DNA from: Anaerolineales bacterium
GTDB taxonomy: Bacteria; Chloroflexota; Anaerolineae; Anaerolineales; UBA6663
Length of the DNA: 5,203 bases
Assembly (NCBI GenBank): GCA_017999235.1
Contig: JAGOBN010000347.1
Location: 1-5,203 of the forward strand
Reading direction: 5' to 3'
Both the position numbers and the translations under genes were made by a program. This document shows, piece by piece, positions 1-5,203 of the stretch; the stretch's first letter is position 1, and each line of letters starts with the position of its first letter. The notes under the pieces are model-generated. The model saw only the letters and a program-made list of their open reading frames with translations. It did not search any database and was not told the DNA's origin.

Positions 1-30
1 CAAGTAAGCGCCGCGAGCGCTGACCCAAAC

Positions 31-65
31 GGGAGGCGCCTCCCGCCAGCCGAGGCGCCTCCCGC
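31..65. repeat. Two direct copies of a GC palindromic element upstream of the permease operon
   Basis: The 14-base unit GAGGCGCCTCCCGC occurs at 33-46 and again at 52-65, with starts 19 bases apart. Each copy contains the perfect 10-base palindrome GAGGCGCCTC, and the first is extended to the 14-base perfect palindrome GGGAGGCGCCTCCC at 31-44. It lies just upstream of the first permease gene. It could fold as RNA (a processing or attenuation hairpin between an upstream gene and the permeases) or be a tandem binding site for a dimeric regulator. No T-run follows, so it is not a classical terminator. The repeat is seen directly; its role is unknown. Confidence 0.55.
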
Positions 66-103
66 TCTCTCAACCCAGCCCCTCAACCCCGCGGATGTGA
101 GCC

Positions 104-967
104 ATGCAGCGAGGCACATTTTTCCGGTTTGCGGCCCCGAGCATCTTGATCATGACGCTCTTGATGGTGATCCCGCTCCTGATGGCCATCTGGCTGGGGA
201 TGCACCTGATGACGTTCAACAACATCAACTCTCCGCAATTCATCGGCCTGCGGAATTACATTGAGGTCTTGCGCGACCCGCGTTTCTGGCAGTCCTTTGG
301 CTTCACCACCCTGTACATGGCCATCGTGGTCCCCGCGCAGCTGGTGATCGGCTTTGGGGTCGCCCTGCTGCTGGATCAGGTCTCCCGCTTTGTCCGGGGC
401 CTGTATCTGTCGATCTTCCTGCTGCCGTTCATCATTGTCCCGATCATCGGGACGCTGATGTTCAAGCAGTTGTTTGAGCCTTCCGGCCTGTTGACCTGGC
501 TGTATCAGTCCCTCTTCGATACAAAGTTCCTGTATAACGAGCTCTCGGTCAAGACCCTGATCATTGTTCACGGCATCTGGTACGTTACGCCGTTTGCCCT
601 GGTGACCTATTTTGCCGGGCTGCAAACCTTGTCCCAGGAACTGCTGGAAGCCGCCTCGATCGACGGCGCCTCCCGCTGGCAGAAGATCTTCCACATCGTC
701 CTGCCGCATGTGCAGTCCCTGACCGTGCTGATCCTGCTGATTTCCATCATGGACTCCTATCGGATCTTCGACAGCGTGTTTGTCCTCTCGGAGCTCAATC
801 CGATCTACAAGGCTGACACCGTCATGACCTACACATTCCAGATGGCGGTGACCGTCCAGAGCCTGGGCAAAGCCAACGCGATGGCCGTGCTGACCGTCGT
901 CGGAATCATGCTGGTCCTGGTCCCCAATTTGATCCAGTCATATCGATCTCAGATCGAGGAGCGCTAG
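104..967 (+). CDS. Carbohydrate-type ABC transporter permease, MalF/UgpA-like
   Basis: This 287-residue inner-membrane permease subunit of a CUT1-type ABC importer would form half of the transmembrane channel together with the next gene product. Hydrophobic segments lie near residues 10-34, 66-92, 101-122, 150-172, 205-225 and 258-278, giving the six spans expected of the family. The cytoplasmic EAA loop that docks the ATPase is clear: EAASIDGAS at 182-190, with the downstream LP at 200-201. Family length is usually about 290 residues, so the protein looks complete. The ATG at 104 is preceded by a weak GGA at 93-95, and a nearer upstream ATG at 95 is followed at once by TGA, so 104 is the sensible start. 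The stop is 2 bases before the next permease, so the two are surely co-transcribed. The transported substrate cannot be read from this subunit. Confidence 0.95.
   Translation: MQRGTFFRFAAPSILIMTLLMVIPLLMAIWLGMHLMTFNNINSPQFIGLRNYIEVLRDPRFWQSFGFTTLYMAIVVPAQLVIGFGVALLLDQVSRFVRGLYLSIFLLPFIIVPIIGTLMFKQLFEPSGLLTWLYQSLFDTKFLYNELSVKTLIIVHGIWYVTPFALVTYFAGLQTLSQELLEAASIDGASRWQKIFHIVLPHVQSLTVLILLISIMDSYRIFDSVFVLSELNPIYKADTVMTYTFQMAVTVQSLGKANAMAVLTVVGIMLVLVPNLIQSYRSQIEER
956..961 (+). promoter_or_regulatory. Ribosome binding site deciding the GTG start of the second permease
   Basis: GAGGAG lies inside the last codons of the first permease gene, 8 bases before the GTG at 970. It is the strongest Shine-Dalgarno match in the operon. 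It supports GTG 970 as a true start and suggests coupled translation of the two permeases. Confidence 0.75.
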
Positions 968-969
968 CC

Positions 970-1974
970 GTGGACAAGATCAAAAACCCGGTCGGCCGCG
1001 TGTTGATCCATTTGGCCCTGGTGCTGTTTGCCGTTTACAGCCTGGTGCCCTTCTACTGGACGACGATGCAGTCGTTCAAGACCCTCCGGGACGCCAATGC
1101 GCGCACGCCGAAATTCTTCTTCACGCCCACCTGGGAGAACTACCAGGAGCTGTGGCTGCGCTCGGTGCCGGAGAACGGCGCGCTGATCGCCTTTTTTCTG
1201 CTCCTGGCGGTCGTGATCTTGATCTGCGCGCTGTTGTTCGCGGAGTATCTCCCGGTGCCGAAGGGCGTCATTTACGCCTGCGTGGCGGCCGGCTTTGTCG
1301 GCCTGTTGTGGGCGATCCCGCGCCTGGTGGATACGGCCAAATTCTACGACTACTTCATCAATACCCTGATTGTGACGGTCGGCACGGTGGTGGTCTCCAT
1401 CAGCATTGGGTGCCTGGCCGGTTACGGGCTGGCGCGTTACGCGGGGATGGCCGGCGTGGTCATTCTGATCGCGGCGCTGGGCTTCCGCGCGCTGCCGCGC
1501 CTGGCGTTCGTCCTGCCGTATTACTGGATGGGGTCGGTCACCAACCTGCTGGACACCCACTTTTTGGTCATCTTGACGCTGGTGGCCGTCAACCAGCCGT
1601 TCACGATCTGGATGCTGCGCAGCTTTTTCATGGACATCCCCAAGGATCTGGAAGAGTCGGCGATGGTGGACGGCGCCAGCCGCTTCACCGCCTTTCGGAA
1701 GGTCGTCATCCCCATCATGTGGCCGGGGATTATTTCGACCGCGCTGTTCTCCCTGCTGCTGGCCTACAACGAATTTCTGCTGGTGCGCCTGCTGACCCAG
1801 ACCAACTGGACCTTGCCCGTGGCGATCTCCCGGTTTACGGGCGGCGAGGATCCCCGGCACCTGACTCTGGCGGCGGCGGCCGCCGTCTCCGCCACTATTC
1901 CGATCGTGGTGGTGATCCTCTTCTTCCAGAAGAACCTGGTGAAAGGCTTGGCGGCCGGGGCGGTGAAGGGATGA
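970..1974 (+). CDS. Carbohydrate-type ABC transporter permease, MalG-like, with extra N-terminal membrane segments
   Basis: This 334-residue protein is the partner permease of the preceding gene product in a CUT1-type importer. It starts at GTG with a good ribosome binding site. A first membrane span lies near residues 12-31. The usual region ending in ENYQELW (56-62) follows, and the core resumes at FINTLIVTVGTVV (129-141). The EAA loop is the variant EESAMVDGAS (228-237), with IP at 247-248, and the C-terminus has the family-typical FFQKNLVKGL ending in GAVKG. MalG-type subunits are usually about 270-300 residues. The extra length sits at about 67-122 and contains two strongly hydrophobic stretches (71-92 and 100-120), giving about eight predicted spans instead of six. 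An even number of added spans keeps the topology of the core. Membership of the family is secure; the substrate and the role of the insertion are unknown. Confidence 0.95.
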   Translation: MDKIKNPVGRVLIHLALVLFAVYSLVPFYWTTMQSFKTLRDANARTPKFFFTPTWENYQELWLRSVPENGALIAFFLLLAVVILICALLFAEYLPVPKGVIYACVAAGFVGLLWAIPRLVDTAKFYDYFINTLIVTVGTVVVSISIGCLAGYGLARYAGMAGVVILIAALGFRALPRLAFVLPYYWMGSVTNLLDTHFLVILTLVAVNQPFTIWMLRSFFMDIPKDLEESAMVDGASRFTAFRKVVIPIMWPGIISTALFSLLLAYNEFLLVRLLTQTNWTLPVAISRFTGGEDPRHLTLAAAAAVSATIPIVVVILFFQKNLVKGLAAGAVKG

Positions 1975-1975
1975 C

Positions 1976-1994
1976 GGGGCCGGCCGCCGGCCCC
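1976..1994 (+). other. Perfect GC hairpin between permease and SnoaL-like genes
   Basis: GGGGCCGG (1976-1983) and CCGGCCCC (1987-1994) form a perfect 8-bp stem with a 3-base loop, starting directly after the permease stop codon. No T-run follows. It may protect the 3' end of the permease message or attenuate transcription into the downstream genes, so the permeases and SnoaL-like proteins need not be made in equal amounts. The stem is seen directly, but such stems can arise by chance in DNA this GC-rich. Confidence 0.4.
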
Positions 1995-2052
1995 CGGTGC
2001 GCCGCGCGAGGGCTGAACAACCTCCTGAACAAAACCAGCCAACGGATGAGCC

Positions 2053-3087
2053 ATGATTAACTTGGATCTGCCCGTTCGCAACAAACAGCTCATCCAGCGC
2101 TTCCGCGCCGCGCTCTATGACTGCGATCCGGCCGCCCTGCCGGGCCAGCTGCGCGCGGTGTTGGCGCCGGACTGTCTGATCCACTTGGCGTTCCCTATGG
2201 GCGACCTCGCCGGCCCGGACGCCCTGTTTGACCGGGCCTACCGGCCCCTGTTGGACGCGATCCCGGATCTGGAGCGCCGGGATTTCATCGTCATGGCGGG
2301 ACCGTCCGGGACGGACCAGTGGGTGGGGTGCGCGGGCCATTATCTGGGCGTCTTCGAACGGCCCTGGTTGTCCATTCCGCCGACTCAGCGGGCCGTCTTT
2401 ATGCGCTACGCCGAGTTCTTCCGGGTGGTGGATAACCAGGTGGTTGAGATGCAGGCCGTCTGGGACCTCCCCCAGTTGATGCAGCAGGCGCAGGCCTGGC
2501 CGCTGACGCCCAGCCTGGGGGTGGAATGGCTGGTGCCGGGCCCGGCCACCCAGGACGGCCTGGTGCCCCCGCCGTATAACCCGGCGATGTCCGAGGCTAA
2601 CCGGCAGCTGGTGGGGGATATGTTGACGGCCATGGGCCGGCACCCGCTGGCCGGCGGGGCCGAGGTTATGCGGCTCGAGCATTACTGGCATCCCAAGCTG
2701 CTCTGGTATGGGCCGGCCGGCATTGGGTCGGTGCGCCGGATCGCCGGGTTCCGCCGCGGACACCAGATCCCGTTTCTGAAGGCGATGCCCGACCGGAGCG
2801 CCGAGGTCAAATCCGGGCAGGCCGGGCTGTTTGCGGATGGCGCGTATGTGGCCACCACCGGCTGGCCGAATATGCGGATGACCCTCAGCGGCGATGGCTG
2901 GCTGGGCATCGCGCCCGCCGGCCGAAAAATCACCATGCGGAGCCTGGATTTCTGGCGCTGTGAGGCCGGCCGGATCCGCGAGAACTGGGTGCTGATCGAC
3001 CTGCTGGATGTGTATCACCAACTGGGCGTGGATGTCTTCGCGCGGCTGCGGGAGTTGACGCCGGCGCGCCAGCCCGGATCGGAATAA
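2053..3087 (+). CDS. Tandem double SnoaL-like (NTF2-fold) protein, first paralogue
   Basis: This 344-residue, apparently soluble protein without a signal peptide is built from two SnoaL-like/ester cyclase domains, at about 11-145 and 190-335. Each has the family pattern of an 'iPDlE/mPDRsa' segment, a central G-H or G-W strand region, a 'W..I.P..r' turn and an ending in an aspartate. The second domain is more canonical: WLGIAPAGRKITMRSLDF (283-300), then ENW...D (310-316) and QLGVDVF (323-329). The first keeps the aspartate (D138) but has EMQAVWD instead of ENW. SnoaL itself is a polyketide cyclase that uses an acidic residue, but most homologues have unknown substrates, so a cyclase name would be only a family label. 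The gene begins 78 bases after the permease stop, with GGATGAG as a modest ribosome binding site. It is clearly paralogous to the next gene. Operon position suggests it acts on the imported solute or a derivative; that is inference. Confidence 0.85.
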   Translation: MINLDLPVRNKQLIQRFRAALYDCDPAALPGQLRAVLAPDCLIHLAFPMGDLAGPDALFDRAYRPLLDAIPDLERRDFIVMAGPSGTDQWVGCAGHYLGVFERPWLSIPPTQRAVFMRYAEFFRVVDNQVVEMQAVWDLPQLMQQAQAWPLTPSLGVEWLVPGPATQDGLVPPPYNPAMSEANRQLVGDMLTAMGRHPLAGGAEVMRLEHYWHPKLLWYGPAGIGSVRRIAGFRRGHQIPFLKAMPDRSAEVKSGQAGLFADGAYVATTGWPNMRMTLSGDGWLGIAPAGRKITMRSLDFWRCEAGRIRENWVLIDLLDVYHQLGVDVFARLRELTPARQPGSE

Positions 3088-3106
3088 TTGAGTTGAGCTG
3101 CTGGTT

Positions 3107-3127
3107 CGGGACGGGCGGGTTGTCCCG
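3107..3127 (+). other. Weak hairpin between the two SnoaL-like genes
   Basis: CGGGAC (3107-3112) can pair with GTCCCG (3122-3127) across a 9-base loop. With six base pairs and no T-run it is not a convincing terminator. The 73-base gap otherwise holds only the ribosome binding region of the next gene (GGAG at 3148-3151), and I see no promoter in it. Confidence 0.25.
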
Positions 3128-3160
3128 CTGTGATCCCGGCCAGGGTCGGAGTGTCCGTTG

Positions 3161-4264
3161 ATGAGCAGTCAAGATCAAGCAACTTCCTTTCAATACCAAC
3201 CCGTGGACCAGGCGGAAAATATCGCCGCCAAGCGGCGCCTGATGGAGACCATGCGGCAGTTGGCTACGGCGCCGCTGGCGCGGCTGACCGAGATAATCCA
3301 GGCCAGTTACCACGCCGACGCCCAGGTCAACGCCGCCCATCCGCTCAACGAGGTGAGCGGTCTCGCGGCGATTGAGGCCCAGGTCTGGCGGCCGCTGCGG
3401 CAGGCCCTGCCGGACCTGGAACGCCACGAGGACATTGTGGCCGGCGGGCGGTACCGCGACGCCGCCTGGATCGGCTGTGTGGGCCATTACATCGGCACTT
3501 TTGAACAGGACTGGCTCGGCATTCCGGCCAGCCGCAAAGTGGTGGCGGTCCGCTATGGCGAAGGCCACGCGGTGCGCGCCGGCAAGATTGTGACCAGTTA
3601 CTTGTTCATCGATTTTCTGGACCTGATGCGCCAGGCGGGGTTCTGGCCGCTGGCGCCCAGTTTGGGGAGTGAGATGCGCTGGCTTCCGCCGGAGACCCGG
3701 GATGGCGTGATCTTGACCCCGCAATCCGGCGCGGTTTCGCAGCGGACCATTGAGCGGGTCCTGCAAATGCACGCCGGGCTGGCGAAGTACAGCGGCCAAC
3801 CCCCCACCCGCGCTGTCCTGGATGAAATGGAGATGGCCAAGCACTGGCATCCTAATTTCATGTGGATGGGTCCGGCGGGGATTGGCACCACGCGGGGGCT
3901 GAAAGGGTTTGAGGACTATCACCAAATCCCTTTCCTGGTGGCGTTTCCGGATCGGGCCGGCACGGAGCTGGGCCACTTTATCCGGATCGGGGACGGCCAC
4001 TATGCCGTCACCGGCGGGTGGGGCTATTTGCAGGCCACCCACACCGGCCAGAACTATCTGGGGCTGCCGCCCACCGGCAAGCGCATCCGCTTTCGGGTGA
4101 TGGACTTTTACCGCTGTGATGCGGAAACCATCCTCGAGAATTGGATTCCCTGGGACATTCCCCATATGCTGCTGCAAATGGGCGTGGATGTATTTGGCCG
4201 CATGCGGCATCAGTTCCGCCAGCACCTCCCCTTGTGCGCCAGCGATTGGCTGACCGGAACCTAG
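3161..4264 (+). CDS. Tandem double SnoaL-like (NTF2-fold) protein, second paralogue
   Basis: This 367-residue protein has the same two-domain layout as the preceding gene product, with SnoaL-like domains at about 35-160 and 215-350. Shared blocks include RPL..A.PDLER (77-88 here), W(I/V)GC.GHY.G.FE (103-115), FWPLAPSLG (161-169), HWHPNFMWMGPAGIG (228-242) and GVDVFGRMR (341-349). The second domain has the canonical LPPTGKRIRF turn (302-311) and ENW...D (326-332); the first ends in TSYLFID with D151 kept. ATG at 3161 is chosen over the TTG one codon upstream, because GGAG at 3148-3151 is well placed. The N-terminus is about 20 residues longer than in the paralogue. No signal peptide or membrane span is visible, so it is probably cytoplasmic. 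The two genes look like an old tandem duplication, now diverged enough to have distinct roles or to form a heteromer. The substrate is unknown. Confidence 0.85.
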   Translation: MSSQDQATSFQYQPVDQAENIAAKRRLMETMRQLATAPLARLTEIIQASYHADAQVNAAHPLNEVSGLAAIEAQVWRPLRQALPDLERHEDIVAGGRYRDAAWIGCVGHYIGTFEQDWLGIPASRKVVAVRYGEGHAVRAGKIVTSYLFIDFLDLMRQAGFWPLAPSLGSEMRWLPPETRDGVILTPQSGAVSQRTIERVLQMHAGLAKYSGQPPTRAVLDEMEMAKHWHPNFMWMGPAGIGTTRGLKGFEDYHQIPFLVAFPDRAGTELGHFIRIGDGHYAVTGGWGYLQATHTGQNYLGLPPTGKRIRFRVMDFYRCDAETILENWIPWDIPHMLLQMGVDVFGRMRHQFRQHLPLCASDWLTGT

Positions 4265-4281
4265 CCCGGCGCGTGGTTGAA

Positions 4282-4306
4282 GCCCGCCGCCGCCCCGCGG
4301 CTGGGC
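4282..4306 (+). terminator. Candidate hairpin terminator after the SnoaL-like pair
   Basis: GCCC (4282-4285) plus GCCGC (4286-4290) pair with GCGGC (4297-4301) and GGGC (4303-4306) around a 6-base loop, with one bulged T at 4302. This gives nine GC pairs, starting 17 bases after the last operon stop codon and ahead of a new promoter, which is the right place for transcription to end. A proper T-run is missing (only ATCTT at 4316-4320), so it may be a pausing or 3'-protecting stem rather than a classical intrinsic terminator. Confidence 0.4.
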
Positions 4307-4373
4307 GCGGACAAGATCTTCCTCAGGCCCCCGTCCGAGACAAAACCAGTCTGGCACCGGTCTAGATTCCATC

Positions 4374-4402
4374 TTGACGAAACAGAATGCAAGTTCTACT
4401 AT
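4374..4402 (+). promoter_or_regulatory. Sigma70-type promoter for the VOC/DHFR-like unit
   Basis: TTGACG (4374-4379, 5 of 6 to consensus) and TACTAT (4397-4402, 4 of 6) are separated by an ideal 17-base spacer. An overlapping TATAAA at 4400-4405 is a closer -10 match but leaves a 20-base spacer. The boxes lie in an AT-rich island at about 4366-4434, roughly 30% GC, in otherwise GC-rich DNA. Transcription would begin near 4409 and leave a leader of about 100 bases before the VOC gene. This marks the likely boundary between the transport operon and a second transcription unit. Confidence 0.6.
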
Positions 4403-4511
4403 AAACACGACAATAAATACAAAAATTCTAAGGATCCGGGCGGTGCGGCGTTCGAGATTCTTCAACCCTCGGCCGGCTGAGTTGCTGGGGCCTTAGCGGA
4501 GCGGCGCAGCC

Positions 4512-4985
4512 ATGCCCAAAATCACCACCTTCTTGACCTATGACAATCAAGCCGAGGCGGCGGCCCGGTTCTACGTCTCGGTCTTCAAGAATTCGCGCAT
4601 CCGCAGCCTCACATATTACGGCGAAGGCGCGCCGGGGCCGGCCGGCACCGTGATGACGGTGACGTTCGAGCTTGACGGCCAGGAGTTTGTGGCGCTCAAC
4701 GGCGGCCCCCATTTCAAATTCACGGACGGGGTCTCGCTCTCGGTGGAATGCCACACGCAGGCTGAAGTGGATGCCTACTGGGAGCAGCTCTCCGCCGGCG
4801 GCGAGCCCGGGCCGTGCGGCTGGCTCACGGACCAGTTCGGCCTGGCCTGGCAGATCAACCCGGCCATCTTGCGCGAGCTGCTGAGTGACCCCGACGCGCA
4901 CAAAGCTAAACGCGTCATGGACGCGATGCTCAAGATGGGCAAGCTGGATATTGCCGGCTTGCGGCAGGCTTACCAGGGAGACTGA
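4512..4985 (+). CDS. PhnB-like VOC-fold protein (glyoxalase/dioxygenase superfamily)
   Basis: This 157-residue cytoplasmic protein matches the PhnB-like VOC family, often mislabelled '3-demethylubiquinone-9 3-methyltransferase'. Characteristic segments are the N-terminal KITTFLTYDNQAEAAARFY (3-21) and VFKNSRI (24-30), a GTVMTVTFELDGQEF strand pair (45-59), ALNGGPHFKFTDGVSLSV (61-78), and CGWLTDQFGLAWQINP (102-117) near the end of the fold. The C-terminal tail with repeated Lys/Met (MDAMLKMGKLDI) is also typical. The length is normal. The start ATG has GGAG at 4498-4501. The true reaction of this family is mostly unknown; members use the paired beta-alpha-beta units to bind small molecules, sometimes with a metal. 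It is probably transcribed from the promoter about 100 bases upstream, together with the next gene 41 bases downstream. No link to the transporter is evident beyond proximity. Confidence 0.9.
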   Translation: MPKITTFLTYDNQAEAAARFYVSVFKNSRIRSLTYYGEGAPGPAGTVMTVTFELDGQEFVALNGGPHFKFTDGVSLSVECHTQAEVDAYWEQLSAGGEPGPCGWLTDQFGLAWQINPAILRELLSDPDAHKAKRVMDAMLKMGKLDIAGLRQAYQGD

Positions 4986-5015
4986 CCCGGCCTCCGACGG
5001 GCGGCGGGACGGGAT

Positions 5016-5021
5016 GGGGAG
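5016..5021 (+). promoter_or_regulatory. Ribosome binding site of the DHFR-like gene
   Basis: GGGGAG ends 5 bases before the ATG at 5027. It supports that start for a gene whose 3' end lies outside the window. Confidence 0.6.
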
Positions 5022-5026
5022 CTGCA

Positions 5027-5203
5027 ATGCGCCGTGTCGTTTACTCTCATATGGTGTCGCTCGACGGCTACATTGAAGCCGACGAGGCGTACACCGGCCC
5101 CAGCTGGGCGGTCTCGGATGAGGAACTCTCCCGCCACTTCGTCGAACTCGAACGCGGTGTGGATCTGCACTTGTATGGACGCCGGATCTACGAGCATCTG
5201 GCA
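5027..5203 (+). CDS. Dihydrofolate reductase-family (RibD C-terminal-like) protein, 3' end cut by window
   Basis: The first 59 codons of a longer gene are present, open to the right edge. The N-terminal strand and signature VVYSHMVSLDGYIEADE (4-20) match the RibD C-terminal/DHFR-like domain, where MVSLDGYI is the usual start of the nucleotide-binding fold. DEELSRHF (31-38) and LHLYGRRIYEHL (47-58) correspond to the following helix and the LYGRRTYE-type motif. Family members related to the YyaP/YwjB proteins are usually about 180-200 residues, so roughly two thirds of the gene is missing. They probably use NADPH, but substrates are largely unknown, and they are not true FolA. The gene begins 41 bases after the VOC gene with no promoter visible between, so the two are likely co-transcribed. 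Confidence 0.85.
   Translation, partial: MRRVVYSHMVSLDGYIEADEAYTGPSWAVSDEELSRHFVELERGVDLHLYGRRIYEHLA

Noticed and set aside
1..7. Possible end of an upstream gene (AAG-TAA at 2-7)
   Set aside because: Only one codon would be inside the window, and another frame stays open through this region, so the stop cannot be assigned. A substrate-binding protein gene just upstream is plausible but not visible.
1152..2060. A 302-codon + strand frame overlapping the MalG-like gene
   Set aside because: It is an out-of-frame reading of the permease gene, rich in Gly, Arg and Asp with no motif. The true frame carries the EAA loop and membrane spans.
964..3021. A 685-codon open frame on the minus strand
   Set aside because: It lies opposite two well-supported genes. 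Its translation is low in hydrophobic structure, is rich in Gln, His, Arg and Gly, and shows no recognisable domain. It is a codon-composition shadow.
2930..4465. A 511-codon minus-strand open frame
   Set aside because: It opposes the SnoaL-like genes and runs through the promoter island. No family motif is visible, and its composition is that of an antisense shadow.
4450..4465. A TTCGAGATTC stretch resembling a tRNA T-loop
   Set aside because: No matching acceptor, D-arm or anticodon stem can be drawn around it, so it is not a tRNA.
4277..4480. A 67-codon + strand frame with GTG start in the intergenic region
   Set aside because: It spans the GC hairpin and the AT-rich promoter, its composition changes abruptly midway, it has no convincing ribosome binding site and it resembles no known family.
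1..5203. Search for CRISPR arrays, insertion sequences, phage genes or long direct repeats
   Set aside because: No regularly spaced repeats, transposase motifs or terminal inverted repeats were seen. The only repeat of note is the short palindrome pair at 31-65.

Overview
The window is GC-rich bacterial DNA with dense, same-strand genes, Shine-Dalgarno-like sites and one GTG start. The sequence alone does not fix the lineage. GC-rich Chloroflexota or Alphaproteobacteria would both fit, and I do not choose between them. All six supported genes are on the + strand. The long open frames on the minus strand are shadows of GC-rich codons.

Layout: (1) Positions 1-103 are a short intergenic leader with two copies of a GC palindrome, probably following a gene that ends at or before the left edge. 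(2) Positions 104-1974 hold two permease subunits of a carbohydrate-type (CUT1, MalF/MalG-like) ABC importer, separated by only 2 bases. The second permease is unusually long because it carries two extra hydrophobic segments near its N-terminal third. (3) Positions 2053-4264 hold two paralogous genes of about 345-367 codons. Each encodes two tandem SnoaL-like (NTF2-fold, 'ester cyclase') domains. (4) Positions 4265-4511 are a 247-base intergenic region with a strong GC hairpin and then an AT-rich island with a good sigma70-type promoter. (5) Positions 4512-5203 form a probable second transcription unit: a PhnB-like VOC-fold protein, then the start of a RibD C-terminal/dihydrofolate-reductase-like protein cut by the right edge.

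The first four genes look like one operon, with gaps of 2, 78 and 73 bases. The working idea is that the permeases import a small organic solute, possibly a sugar, polyol or derivative, and the two double-domain SnoaL-like proteins act on it or on a product of it. The substrate-binding protein and ATPase are not in the window, so the substrate cannot be named. The VOC/DHFR-like pair is probably an independent accessory unit of unknown function.

The most noteworthy feature is the side-by-side pair of double-SnoaL proteins next to an ABC importer with an enlarged MalG-type permease. The double-domain arrangement and pairing are read directly from the sequence. The link to transport is inferred from gene order.
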